Below, one piece after another: positions 33,928 through 42,809 of a stretch of 64,000 nucleotides of DNA. Position 1 is the stretch's first letter. Every line of letters starts with the position of its first letter. The position numbers were made by a program, and so were the translations under genes. This stretch comes from Candidatus Gastranaerophilales bacterium. Its GTDB lineage: Bacteria > Cyanobacteriota > Vampirovibrionia > Gastranaerophilales > Gastranaerophilaceae. The stretch lies in NCBI GenBank assembly GCA_910586855.1, contig CAJUJH010000001.1:1-64000 (forward strand), written 5' to 3'. The notes below the pieces were generated by a model, which was not told the DNA's origin, searched no databases, and was given only the letters and a program-made list of their open reading frames with translations.

Positions 33928-34854
33928 ATGCCAAAGAAAAAAGATGAGATTGAAATTGTTTTAGATGTTGAAACCACAGGGCTTGATTATACAAAAGAAA
34001 AAATCATTGAATTTGGCGCAGTGAAGCTTGTTAACGGTGAAATAACCGACAAATTTGAAACCCTTATAAATGCTAAACAGCACATAAGAAAATCATCTGA
34101 AGCAATCCACGGTATCTCTGAAGAAATGCTGGCTGATGCCCCAACAGAAGAAGAAATTTTCCCTAAAATATTTGAATTTATCGGCGATTACCCGATTGTA
34201 GCACATAATGCAATTTTTGATTTCAGCTTTTTAAATAGAACCTCAAAAAGGCTCTACAATAAGCCTTTAGAAAACCATCATATTGATACGCAAATTATGT
34301 TTAAAGAAGTTTACCCCCAGCTTGAATCTTGCGGATTAGAATCTTTAATGAATACATTCAATGTTGACTTTTCTACCCGCCATAGGGCTTTTGCCGATGC
34401 TGAGGGATTAGCGCTTTGTTACCCCAAGTTAAAACAATTATATTTTCAAAAATATGAATGGCAATTGAGCCAATTGAACAATATTGAATATCTTTTTGAA
34501 AGATATTTAAGACTTCAGCATACTATAACCATTATGCAGTCTGAAATTCAAGACCTGCGTTCAATATTTAAGGTTTATTTTGAAAAAGGCGGCTCTGATA
34601 TTGTTTCAAATTCAGGCGAAATTTTAACTTATAATTCTAAAAAAACTTTTTCATATGATTTTGTTCAAATCAAAGATATTTTAGATGAAATCGGCGCTCT
34701 TCCAAAGGCTGTAAGGCTGAATAATGCCTTTGTAGACAGGCTTGTAAACGGAACAAGCCTGGATTCTGATATAAAAGATAAAATCAAGGCTGCAAGGTGT
34801 GAAATAACGGAAAACAAGACATTTAATGTTGTAAAACCCGATAAATGCCATTAA
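33928..34854 (+). CDS. DnaQ-like DEDDh 3'-5' exonuclease
   Basis: 308 residues. Residues about 5-170 form an epsilon/PolC-type exonuclease: VLDVETTGLDY (Exo I), IVAHNAIFDFSFL (Exo II) and HRAFADAEG (Exo III, His and Asp). The C-terminal 130 residues are helical and not recognised. It could be the DNA polymerase III proofreading subunit or a stand-alone nuclease like DinG-associated ones. GGGGA lies before the ATG. It directly follows the SRP RNA gene. Confidence 0.8.
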   Translation: MPKKKDEIEIVLDVETTGLDYTKEKIIEFGAVKLVNGEITDKFETLINAKQHIRKSSEAIHGISEEMLADAPTEEEIFPKIFEFIGDYPIVAHNAIFDFSFLNRTSKRLYNKPLENHHIDTQIMFKEVYPQLESCGLESLMNTFNVDFSTRHRAFADAEGLALCYPKLKQLYFQKYEWQLSQLNNIEYLFERYLRLQHTITIMQSEIQDLRSIFKVYFEKGGSDIVSNSGEILTYNSKKTFSYDFVQIKDILDEIGALPKAVRLNNAFVDRLVNGTSLDSDIKDKIKAARCEITENKTFNVVKPDKCH

Positions 34855-34887
34855 TTTTATATCATTATTGCAATAAATATTCTTTAT

Positions 34888-34925
34888 TTGTCATGGCAAG
34901 GGAACGTTAGTGACCGCGGCAACCC
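34888..34925 (+). repeat. Intergenic repeat of the GTCATTGCGAGG type
   Basis: The sequence beginning TTGTCATGGCAAGGGAACG and ending GCGGCAACCC resembles the widespread GTCATTGCGAGGA-x-CG...GCAATC intergenic repeat found in many bacteria. Only one copy is in the window. The end (AACCCG) can also pair with CGGGTT at about 34948-34953, so it may form the 3' end of the exonuclease transcript. Confidence 0.4.
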
Positions 34926-35049
34926 GAAAATTATTTCAAGCTATTGGCGGGTTTTAGCCCTATATTGTAAAGTTTTATTACCTTTTATTACAGAATTTTA
35001 AGTAAAAAGTATATAAAAAAGCAATATTTTTTAAAGCAAATACTTTATA

Positions 35050-35272
35050 TAAGTACGAGAGAGAAATTAGAAACCACCAAAAACCAAACCACAAAAGAAA
35101 AACAACCACTTCAAACCACAAAAAACGAGAGAAATTAGAAAAAATTACCACAAAACAAAATGAGAGATTAGAAGAGAAAAGGCAACAGGTAGCAGGCCTT
35201 AAACTAGCGTACCAATTTACTACCACACGAGGATACTTACAAAATTTAGGGTCGCACGAAACGACCCTTTTT
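35050..35272 (+). ncRNA. Candidate non-coding RNA (A/C/G-rich, orphan terminator)
   Basis: The 470 nt between 34855 and 35324 hold no convincing gene. From about 35050 to 35247 the + strand is strikingly poor in T and rich in A and C, unlike its surroundings. It has three related purine blocks: ACGAGAGAGAAATTAGAAA (35055-35073), ACGAGAGAAATTAGAAA (from 35125) and TGAGAGATTAGAAGAG (from 35161). It ends in a strong + strand terminator (35248-35272). TATATAAG near 35046-35053 could be part of a -10. No frame is open. Not 6S, tmRNA or RNase P as far as I can see. Confidence 0.45.
35248..35272 (+). terminator. Orphan Rho-independent terminator
   Basis: AGGGTCG (35248-35254) pairs with CGACCCT (35262-35268), with loop CACGAAA and five T residues. 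The nearest upstream + strand gene ends at 34854, about 400 nt away. Confidence 0.85.
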
Positions 35273-35324
35273 ATTTGCTTTTACGATTTAATTAGATATA
35301 TTTTTTATTGCTATCCGCTTTCAA

Positions 35325-35576
35325 TTAACCTGGAAAATAGTCACAGATAAGCTTTTTACCCCTTTTGAATTTTAAAAGGTTTATGATTTTTTTTACACTT
35401 GGCATTGTCTCATTTAATTTTTTGTATTTATCAATGAGTATAGCTTTTTTAATAAGAACCCGGTTGTATGCCTCTGCCATAGAGGCGTTTGAATCTATAT
35501 AGGGGCTAAGTTCGGACAATTGTTTTTTACAATTTAAAATTTCAATTTCTATACGTTTTATAAGTTTCTTGTTCAT
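35325..35576 (-). CDS. Hypothetical protein, 83 aa
   Basis: A basic, helical protein (MNKKLIKRIEIEILNCKKQ...; later KINLLKFKRGKK) with a likely coiled coil. AAGGA lies rather far (about 20 nt) upstream. No family is recognised and no partner is obvious. Confidence 0.4.
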   Translation of the reverse strand: MNKKLIKRIEIEILNCKKQLSELSPYIDSNASMAEAYNRVLIKKAILIDKYKKLNETMPSVKKIINLLKFKRGKKLICDYFPG

Positions 35577-35812
35577 AACTTTATGGGGATTTCATTCCTT
35601 TTCGTTAATAGTATATGAAATTTTGGAATTTTTAAGTTCCCCTAAAAAATGGAAAATTATATGTTGAATATGGTAAAATGTGATGTATGAATTTTTCCTT
35701 ATATAGAGGGCTTTTTGGGCATTGTATAAAATATTGGATTTTAAAACAGCATTTACAATTCTTAATATAAGTTAACAAATTTTAGGACAGAAATTTTTTA
35801 AAAAGGCAAAAT

Positions 35813-38227
35813 ATGGCAAAAAAGCAAGTAATAGCATATCTTCACACCCATTGGGACAGAGAATGGTACAGAACAAAAGAAGAATTTAATTTAAGGCTGC
35901 TCGAAGTTTTTGATGAAATTTTAGAAGAGCTTGAAAGCGGCTCCATGCCTTATTTTTACTTTGACGGGCAAACTGCCGCGCTTGAAGATTACCTAAAATT
36001 TCGTCCTGAAAAATTAAATACCGTAAAAACCTTGATAGAGAAGGGAAAGCTTGCAATTGGACCGTTTTTTGTAAGTGCAGACAATTTTCTTGTTAACGGA
36101 ATTTCTTTAATTAGAAATTTAAATTTAGGGCTTGAATACTCTAAAATCCTTGGGGAGAAGGAATTTATAGGATATCTGCCTGATACTTTCGGGCACTCTA
36201 AAAGCATTTTTGAAATTCTAAAAACATTTGAAATTGATTTAGCCCTTGCCTGGCGCGGGATTGGGACATTACCGCATAATGATTTTAAAATGAATGGTAT
36301 AAATACAACAAAACTTGTTTACGGATATTTTATGGATATTCTACATCCTTTGTGTATCAAGGATTTATGGGATATTTCAAAAGAGGAATGGCAAAAAACC
36401 GCAGATTCTCTTGAAATAATTTTGGATAAAATTGCAAAAAATTCTTCAAATACTTTGCTTTTGCCAATCGGGGCAGATCACCTTGCTGTATTAAAAAATT
36501 CTTCAAATATTATTTTAAATATTAATAAATATTTGAAAAATTATGAAATAAAATTATCATCCCCGTTTGAATATGTTCAAAACGCTGATTACACAGGGCT
36601 TTCGTTTGAAGGAGAACTTTTAGATAACTCTGAAACATATATACTGCCTGGAGTTTATTCTTCCAGAATCCCGCAAAAGGTTGAAAATGCTAAATTTCAA
36701 TGGGATTTATTCAGAATAATCGAACCCTTTAATTATTTTATGCAAACTGCTTACGATAATAAAGGAAACTACACACCCAGTCTGGATTATGCCGTTAAAA
36801 CACTTATAAAAAATCACGCACATGATTCAATTTATGGCTGCTCGACAGACGAGGTTCATAAATGCGTACAATCCAGATTTGACAAGGTTAAAGCCGTTAT
36901 TGATGGTGTAAAACATAGGCTAATTCGTGATTTTAAGCGTGAATATCTTGAAAACGACTTTGCTGCAGGAATTTTAGAGGCGGATACAAAACTCGTCAAA
37001 AAAAATCAGCGTTCAAAAATTGGTATATTTAATTTTTCAAATTATAAATATTCAGGCACAGCAAAGATTATAACCGATTTTAAAATGCAAAATGCCCAGC
37101 TGATAGGGAAATTCAGAGGCTTTAGTGATGAAATCCTTTATGACACAAGGCAAATCCCCGTCACCGAGCAATATTTACCTTTATATGAATATTTAATAGA
37201 AGTAAAGGGCTTGTCCCCGTTTTCTTTCAGCTGTATTGATAATGTCAAAACTCAATCTACACTTGAAATTACGGAAAATAAAATTTCAAATTCATTATTA
37301 GAGCTGAATTTGACACGTAAAAACGGAAAAATAAGCATTAATTTTCTTGATAAAAGAAACGGCAAAAAATATTTAGATGTCCTGAAAATCCTTGACATCA
37401 AAGATGTTGGGGATAGTTACAATTCTGCACCAAAAGGAAAATCAAGCGAATTTAAGCTTTTGGGGACAAAAATAATAGAAAAAGGCAGTATTAGAGCCTG
37501 TTTGAGGCTCATTTTTGAACATAATTTTAAACTTGATGTTTTCCTTACAAATCTTGGAAGATTTTTTGAATTTGAGGCAAAATTCAATAATAACAAGAAA
37601 AATAGAAAAATTCAGATGTGCTTAAAACTTGAAAACCCCATAGATACTACATTTGCAGAAGATGCAATAGGGTATATTGAAAGAAAACACGATTATAACT
37701 GGCTTTTAAGCGCAAATATGCCGGCAAAGCCTAAAATAGAAGTAAAAACAAATTCTTATCCTATGCAAAGATGGGTAATAGCGCAGGATTTAGGCGTTAT
37801 GACATTAGGGTTAAACGATTATGAAATTTATAAAAACGAACTCAAAATCACTTTAATTCGTGGTACAGCAAGGATTTCAGAACCCAAAAATCCTGCAAGA
37901 TATATACCTGCAGGCCCTCCTATTGAGACTCCTGATTTGCAATGTTTAGGATTTCAGAAATTAAATTTTGCTGTTTCCATAAATCCTGATATAGCTTCAA
38001 TTCAACAAGATGTAGAGGCGTTTTATCAGCCGACAGTGGCGGTTTTGGGGAATTTTAAACAGATATGTTCAAAAAAATTCCTGGATTTGCCTGAAAATTT
38101 AATTTTTTATGGGCTAAAACCAACTTATAATAAGTGTTTTGGGGTTTTCTATAATTCAGGAAGCAAAAACATCATATTCAAAAAGAAAACAATAGCGCCT
38201 AAAACCATTGAATTTATTGAACTATAG
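35813..38227 (+). CDS. Glycoside hydrolase family 38 alpha-mannosidase
   Basis: 804 residues without a signal peptide, so cytosolic. GH38 signatures are HTHWDREWY (11-19, zinc ligands His and Asp), a likely catalytic Asp in VSADNFLVNG (about 90), LPDTFGHSKSIFEIL and KNHAHDSIYGCSTDEVH (zinc and active-site His/Asp). The C-terminal half is the beta-sandwich region usual for the family. Its likely substrate is alpha-mannosides, or 2-O-(6-phospho-mannosyl)-glycerate by analogy to MngB. AAGG precedes the ATG. No sugar transporter is beside it. Confidence 0.88.
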   Translation: MAKKQVIAYLHTHWDREWYRTKEEFNLRLLEVFDEILEELESGSMPYFYFDGQTAALEDYLKFRPEKLNTVKTLIEKGKLAIGPFFVSADNFLVNGISLIRNLNLGLEYSKILGEKEFIGYLPDTFGHSKSIFEILKTFEIDLALAWRGIGTLPHNDFKMNGINTTKLVYGYFMDILHPLCIKDLWDISKEEWQKTADSLEIILDKIAKNSSNTLLLPIGADHLAVLKNSSNIILNINKYLKNYEIKLSSPFEYVQNADYTGLSFEGELLDNSETYILPGVYSSRIPQKVENAKFQWDLFRIIEPFNYFMQTAYDNKGNYTPSLDYAVKTLIKNHAHDSIYGCSTDEVHKCVQSRFDKVKAVIDGVKHRLIRDFKREYLENDFAAGILEADTKLVKKNQRSKIGIFNFSNYKYSGTAKIITDFKMQNAQLIGKFRGFSDEILYDTRQIPVTEQYLPLYEYLIEVKGLSPFSFSCIDNVKTQSTLEITENKISNSLLELNLTRKNGKISINFLDKRNGKKYLDVLKILDIKDVGDSYNSAPKGKSSEFKLLGTKIIEKGSIRACLRLIFEHNFKLDVFLTNLGRFFEFEAKFNNNKKNRKIQMCLKLENPIDTTFAEDAIGYIERKHDYNWLLSANMPAKPKIEVKTNSYPMQRWVIAQDLGVMTLGLNDYEIYKNELKITLIRGTARISEPKNPARYIPAGPPIETPDLQCLGFQKLNFAVSINPDIASIQQDVEAFYQPTVAVLGNFKQICSKKFLDLPENLIFYGLKPTYNKCFGVFYNSGSKNIIFKKKTIAPKTIEFIEL

Positions 38228-38252
38228 CCACTTGAAGCAGTATCTTGCGGGC

Positions 38253-38924
38253 TTATTTTACAGATGTTTTTTCTTCAGGCTGCTTAGCGTTTGCTAAGTC
38301 TGCCATTGCACCCTGCATAATTGCGCGGTTGCTTTCAATTTTAGATAAAGAGTGTCTTTTTTTGTATAAAAAGTAGAAAAATGCAATAATAACAACGGTT
38401 GCGCCTACAATTACAAATTCAATGTGGTCTTTAATTTTTTCTCCAAAAATCATTAGAACGGTACTTACAATGAAAAAGCGCATACCGCGTCCTACAATGC
38501 TTGCAGTCATAAATGCCCAAAAATTCATATTTAAAATACCGCTTGCAATTGTAAAAACTTTATATGGAATCGGCGTGAAAGCCGCAAAGAATACAGCTTG
38601 TGCCCCGTATTTATTATAAAGAGCCTCTACTTTTTCAAACTGGTCAAGGGCTTTTTTGTTTCCGTTTTTGCTGATAAGTCCGAAAAGCCAGTTAAATACA
38701 GGTCTGCCGCCAAACTTACCTATAAAATAACCAATAGCACCGCCAAGTGCAGACGCTATAGTGCATATAAAGGCAAAGTATAAGGCACTTTGAGGTGCTT
38801 TTAAATCCATTGCAATCAACAAAAAATCAGGTGGCGGAACAAGGAAAAAGCTCTCTATACAAGAATTTAAAGCTAAGCCTATCGTGCCAAGTTCAGTAAA
38901 ATATTGATTTATAGTATTTAACAT
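38253..38924 (-). CDS. YqaA/DedA-like VTT-domain membrane protein
   Basis: 223 residues with about five membrane segments. The VTT-domain features are visible: SCIESFFLVPPPDFLLIAM at the start, GGAIGYFIGKFGG in the middle and FTPIPYKVFTIASGIL later. DedA/YqaA proteins are linked to lipid scrambling or recycling (undecaprenyl phosphate) and envelope stress; YqaA members are less studied. AAGGA lies before the ATG. It is the downstream end of a - strand run of envelope genes. Confidence 0.8.
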   Translation of the reverse strand: MLNTINQYFTELGTIGLALNSCIESFFLVPPPDFLLIAMDLKAPQSALYFAFICTIASALGGAIGYFIGKFGGRPVFNWLFGLISKNGNKKALDQFEKVEALYNKYGAQAVFFAAFTPIPYKVFTIASGILNMNFWAFMTASIVGRGMRFFIVSTVLMIFGEKIKDHIEFVIVGATVVIIAFFYFLYKKRHSLSKIESNRAIMQGAMADLANAKQPEEKTSVK

Positions 38925-38981
38925 AAATTCATCGTTCCTTTAATAATGCATTATATCAGGCTTTCAAACATTTAATTAATG

Positions 38982-39419
38982 TTAAACCGCCTGTTTGTCG
39001 GGATTTTTAGCCTTACAATCTTCTTTTAAGCCTAATAATCCTGCTAAATCTCGTATAACCCTGCCGTTTTTATCAATTGCGGTTGCCCGAACTTCAGCTA
39101 TAGTACAAATTTTGCCGGTTTCTTTAATTTTTACAATCTGAGAAAAAGTAATACTTACCGCGGAAAATTCTTTTACGGTAGTGCTTACAATTACGTTATT
39201 CAAGAGTTTTGCCGGAAATTTGTATTTAATATTGATATCTACAACAGGCATCACAATGCCGAAATCTCGTGCTAATTCATCAATTCGGACCCCTTTAGAA
39301 AAGAGCCACTCAACACGCCCTGCCTCCATCCACCGAAGATAAGTACCGTGCCAAACCACCCCATAGGCATCTGTATCAGCATATTGCACCTTATATTCCA
39401 AATTAATTTCAGATTGCAT
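38982..39419 (-). CDS. YbgC-like acyl-CoA thioesterase (4HBT hotdog)
   Basis: 145 residues. The hotdog-fold motif is VQYADTDAYGVVWHGTYLRWMEAGR, which spans the active-site Asp of the YbgC/4-hydroxybenzoyl-CoA thioesterase group (read here as YADTDAYGVV and HGTYLRWME). YbgC is often beside tol-pal; here it instead follows a prepilin-like gene by 2 nt on the same strand, so the two are one operon. Confidence 0.82.
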   Translation of the reverse strand: MQSEINLEYKVQYADTDAYGVVWHGTYLRWMEAGRVEWLFSKGVRIDELARDFGIVMPVVDINIKYKFPAKLLNNVIVSTTVKEFSAVSITFSQIVKIKETGKICTIAEVRATAIDKNGRVIRDLAGLLGLKEDCKAKNPDKQAV

Positions 39420-39421
39420 TT

Positions 39422-39958
39422 TTATTTCTTTCTCTTTTTGCTTTGTTTTTCTAATTCGGTTAAATCCCTTGTGTAAGTAACAAAAGAGGGTGGTTGTATA
39501 ACTGTTCTTATAAGCAGAATGCTGTCTTTTGTGTTTGCTTCCACTGTAATTGAATTTGTTTTGTCATCAGGGTTGATTTTTACACATCCTTCGCACTCAC
39601 ATTTGGCTAAAACACAGTAAGCAGGCTGCTTTTTAGAAAATGGATTTTTATTAACAGCATTTAATTCTTCAACTAATTTATTTGATATTACGGATGCTTT
39701 CATTTTTGGATTTGCTGAAAATTCACTTAAAGCTTTTGATGTAAAAATTGCAGCATTGGTCTGAATTTGCGCATATTTGCGGTTTTCAGCCTTAATTAGA
39801 AAATTTGGCGAAATATATAATGCAACACAAATTAATAGTAAAAATAAAACAAAAATCTCAAAAAGAGTGATTTTGTTTGGGTTTTCATCTTTTTTTACTA
39901 CTGAAACCTCATTATTCTCAGTATTTTCAAGGTTTTCACTTATTTTATTTTCATCCAT
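39422..39958 (-). CDS. Single-pass protein with prepilin-like hydrophobic segment
   Basis: 178 residues. A polar 27-residue N-terminus is followed by NKITLFEIFVLFLLLICVAL, which mirrors the type III/IV prepilin pattern (FTLIE: Thr2, Leu3, Glu5) though the residue before it is Lys rather than Gly. A periplasmic domain follows with two closely spaced Cys pairs (CVLAKCECEGC) and a final strand. It may be a pseudopilin relative that is not cleaved. GGAG lies before the ATG. It precedes the thioesterase in one operon. Confidence 0.55.
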   Translation of the reverse strand: MDENKISENLENTENNEVSVVKKDENPNKITLFEIFVLFLLLICVALYISPNFLIKAENRKYAQIQTNAAIFTSKALSEFSANPKMKASVISNKLVEELNAVNKNPFSKKQPAYCVLAKCECEGCVKINPDDKTNSITVEANTKDSILLIRTVIQPPSFVTYTRDLTELEKQSKKRKK

Positions 39959-40029
39959 TTTATTATTTCTCCATTTTCAATATTATCATAAAACCTCTAA
40001 AATAAGGTTTTTGCTTGCTAAGCGGGTAT

Positions 40030-40857
40030 TTATTTTTCCACAACCAGGAAAGATTTTACCCTTCTTTGGCTTCCAAAACTTGAGAAAATCTCTAAATCCT
40101 TGAAATTTACAGAAGTTGAGGCACCTCCATCAAGCGCCATTGCCTTATCAAACTTCATTTTTTTGCAAAAGTCTCTGATTTCATTGACATTCACCTTATT
40201 TTGGTTTGTAAAAATTATAAAATACAGTATTTCATTTTTTAATGCCAAAACCGTTCTTTCCCTTCGCTTTAGCACATCTGCTGCCTGTAATTTTATTTTG
40301 TCATTTTCCATCACAATAAAGCTTTCAGCCTCAAGATTCATCTTGGGATATACCAAAGGACCGCCCTGAATAGAGTGTTTTATGGTTTTTCCTTCAGGCA
40401 CGCCTGCAAAGTGATTATCTATATCAAAAGAAAGATTCCCTCTTTCATTTTCAAAGATTCTAAACTCTGCACGGTTTAAAATTCCCTCTAAACGGTTAGT
40501 TTTGCCGGCATTTTGAATTAATTTCATATTGGAAAATGGCGTCTCTACTACATTTCCGTCTATTGTAACATATGAAACGGCATCCCCTGTTAAAATATCA
40601 AAAAATCCGCCGTTAATTACAAACGCAAATTTGTCATTATTTTTGTATATATCAGAAGCTGTAGTGAGTTTGCTGGCTACAAACGGCTTAATTTTATCCC
40701 CGATTTTTTTAGTATTTATTTTAAAAACATAAATACCCGGTGTATCATGCACCATTAAAATTTCGTCTTCAACACCCTTTGAAAATGCACTCTGTGAAAG
40801 GTTTTGCGCAGCTGCAAACATTATTATAAAAACTGTTAATATTAATTTTTTTATCAT
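40030..40857 (-). CDS. NAGPA-domain phosphodiester glycosidase-like exported protein
   Basis: 275 residues with an N-terminal signal or anchor segment (LILTVFIIMFAAAQNL). The NAGPA/DUF2233 fold is shown by FVINGGFFD, IQGGPLVYP, RRERTVLAL and MALDGGASTSVNF. The family cleaves phosphodiester-linked sugars or acts on exopolysaccharide and teichoic-like polymers. It lies 5 nt after the LptF/G-type gene on the same strand, so it belongs to the lpt operon and probably acts in the envelope. Confidence 0.82.
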   Translation of the reverse strand: MIKKLILTVFIIMFAAAQNLSQSAFSKGVEDEILMVHDTPGIYVFKINTKKIGDKIKPFVASKLTTASDIYKNNDKFAFVINGGFFDILTGDAVSYVTIDGNVVETPFSNMKLIQNAGKTNRLEGILNRAEFRIFENERGNLSFDIDNHFAGVPEGKTIKHSIQGGPLVYPKMNLEAESFIVMENDKIKLQAADVLKRRERTVLALKNEILYFIIFTNQNKVNVNEIRDFCKKMKFDKAMALDGGASTSVNFKDLEIFSSFGSQRRVKSFLVVEK

Positions 40858-40862
40858 TTTCT

Positions 40863-41966
40863 TTACAAATCCTTAACTTTCTTTATGAAAAATATTGATA
40901 TTATAAATGCAATTATTGGAAATGCAGCAGCCAAGAATGGCGGTATAACGCTTTTTTGTGCCATTAAATCAAAAAACGGCAAAGTAATATAATAAGCAAA
41001 AATCATACCTACTGCAACCGTAAAACCTATTAACCTCTGGCTTCTTGGCGGTGAAAACCCAAGCAGACAGCCAATTGCAGCAAAAAGAATACAGGTTAGA
41101 GGATGCAGGTATCTTTGATAATATTTTGTTAAAACAAAATTATATTCATCCGTAAAATCTTGTTCCTTCAATATATCCTTGTACTCTTTTAATTCTTTTG
41201 TGGTAAAAAAGCGGTCTTTTTTTGTAGAGTTTAAAATCATTGTATAGACATCTTTTGAAAGCTTGCCTTCCAAAATTTTATAATTTTTGATTTCATTGAT
41301 ATCTGTATAAACCCCGTCCTTATTGATTTTATATTCTTTTGCCTCAGGCAGAAGCCAGGCATCATCCTTTAAAAGCGCATATGGTGCAAAAACAATGCTT
41401 TTAAAGGTCATTGCATCGTCGTATTTTTCATTTGAATAATTAATAATAATAAGGTTTTTGATGCCATCTGTCATAAAATTTGAAATGATGATACCGCGTG
41501 TCGGCACCTGATGTTCATCTTTTTGGAGGTAAACAAAATGCTTATTAAAATTTGCCCCTTCGCCCGTTGCTTTTGAGGCATAAGGAATCAATTTGTCGCT
41601 CACATAAAAACATGCAAACGCAAGAAAAAGGCTAAAAACCAATACCGGCACCATTATTCTGCTAAATGAAAGACCAATACCCCTTAAAATACTAAGTTCG
41701 GAATCTTTTGAAAGTTTATCAAAAGTAAATAAAGAGCCAAGCAAAATTCCAACAGGGAGAGCCTTTCCAAGGACTTTTGGCAATTCATAAATAAGATATT
41801 TAAGCCCCTCCGTAATTGTCCACACATTGTTGAAGATTTTCTTAATAATCTTAACAAGAGTTTCAGGGGCAATCCAAACAATAATAAACAATAAAAGACA
41901 CACCAAGGTTGCTTTTAAGACCTGTTTGAATATAAATCTGTCGAATATACTTATTTTTAACACCAT
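40863..41966 (-). CDS. LptF/LptG-family LPS export permease
   Basis: 367 residues from ATG 41966, chosen because AAAGGA lies just upstream; a longer frame would overlap lptB. It has an N-terminal membrane pair (FDRFIFKQVLKATLVCLLLFIIVW), a periplasmic beta-jellyroll (about 130-270) and a C-terminal membrane bundle (YLHPLTCILFAAIGCLLGFSPPRS). With LptB2 it pulls lipopolysaccharide from the inner membrane. Only one permease gene is seen; LptF and LptG may be one protein here, as in cyanobacteria, or the second is elsewhere. Confidence 0.85.
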   Translation of the reverse strand: MVLKISIFDRFIFKQVLKATLVCLLLFIIVWIAPETLVKIIKKIFNNVWTITEGLKYLIYELPKVLGKALPVGILLGSLFTFDKLSKDSELSILRGIGLSFSRIMVPVLVFSLFLAFACFYVSDKLIPYASKATGEGANFNKHFVYLQKDEHQVPTRGIIISNFMTDGIKNLIIINYSNEKYDDAMTFKSIVFAPYALLKDDAWLLPEAKEYKINKDGVYTDINEIKNYKILEGKLSKDVYTMILNSTKKDRFFTTKELKEYKDILKEQDFTDEYNFVLTKYYQRYLHPLTCILFAAIGCLLGFSPPRSQRLIGFTVAVGMIFAYYITLPFFDLMAQKSVIPPFLAAAFPIIAFIISIFFIKKVKDL

Positions 41967-41973
41967 TTTTCCT

Positions 41974-42717
41974 TTATAAAGTAAAGTCTTTACCAAGGTA
42001 AAATTCTTTTGCAACAGGGTCTTCGGCTACTTCCCTGCTTTTGCCCTGAATCTTAATTTTCCCGTCAAAAATTACATAAGCTCTATCTGTAATTGATAAT
42101 GTTGCTTTTGGGTTATGGTCCGTAATTAATACACCAAGACCCTTTTCGCGGGCAAGTTTATAAATATTTTCTTTGATATCGCCAATAGCGATAGGGTCAA
42201 TACCTGTAAAAGGTTCGTCTAAAAGGATAAAATGCGGTGTTGCAGCCAAAGCGCGCGCAATTTCAACCCTTCTTCTTTCACCCCCTGAAAGCGATACTGC
42301 ACTTGATTTCCTGTGGCGAGTCATACCAAACTCTTCTAATAGTTCTTCCAATTTTTCTTTTTTCTGGTTTTTATCAAGCTTATCGTTTAATTCTAAAACC
42401 AGTTTTAAATTGTCCTCAACAGAAAGCTTTCTGAAAATTGAAGCCTCCTGCGGAAGATACCCTACACCGAGTTTCGCTCTTTCATTCATTGGCATTTTGG
42501 TCATATCAATTGTTTCATTTGTTTCTTTATTCAAAAGACTTACTGTGCCTGAATTTGCTTTTACAAGTCCCACTATCATATAGAATGTAGTTGTCTTTCC
42601 GGCGCCGTTTGGTCCTAAAAGCCCTACTACTTCGCCTTTGTTAACCTCAAAAGACACATCATTAACAACTGACCTGTCACCATATATTTTTATAAGATTT
42701 TGAGCAATAATCTTCAT
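41974..42717 (-). CDS. lptB: LPS export ABC transporter ATPase LptB
   Basis: 247 residues. Walker A is GPNGAGKTT, the Q-loop follows, then the family-typical EASIFRKLSVEDNL, signature VSLSGGERRRVEIARALA and Walker B ILLDEPFTGIDP. The EASIFRKL motif separates LptB from amino-acid transporters such as LivF. It starts the lptB-lptF/G-NAGPA operon (7-nt and 5-nt gaps). Evidence for an asymmetric LPS-bearing outer membrane. Confidence 0.92.
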   Translation of the reverse strand: MKIIAQNLIKIYGDRSVVNDVSFEVNKGEVVGLLGPNGAGKTTTFYMIVGLVKANSGTVSLLNKETNETIDMTKMPMNERAKLGVGYLPQEASIFRKLSVEDNLKLVLELNDKLDKNQKKEKLEELLEEFGMTRHRKSSAVSLSGGERRRVEIARALAATPHFILLDEPFTGIDPIAIGDIKENIYKLAREKGLGVLITDHNPKATLSITDRAYVIFDGKIKIQGKSREVAEDPVAKEFYLGKDFTL

Positions 42718-42809
42718 TAATAAACCCCCGCCCTTAATGATATTTAATTCAAAAGGCTTGTTAAAAATATTATACTATAAAATAATGCAAAGATTAGAAA
42801 TAATTATAA

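Noticed and set aside
34978..35226. An 82-codon open frame on the - strand rich in Phe, Trp and Leu
   Set aside because: It is the complement of the A/C-rich, T-poor tract, has no ribosome-binding site, and a + strand terminator lies just beyond its start. The odd composition explains the open frame.
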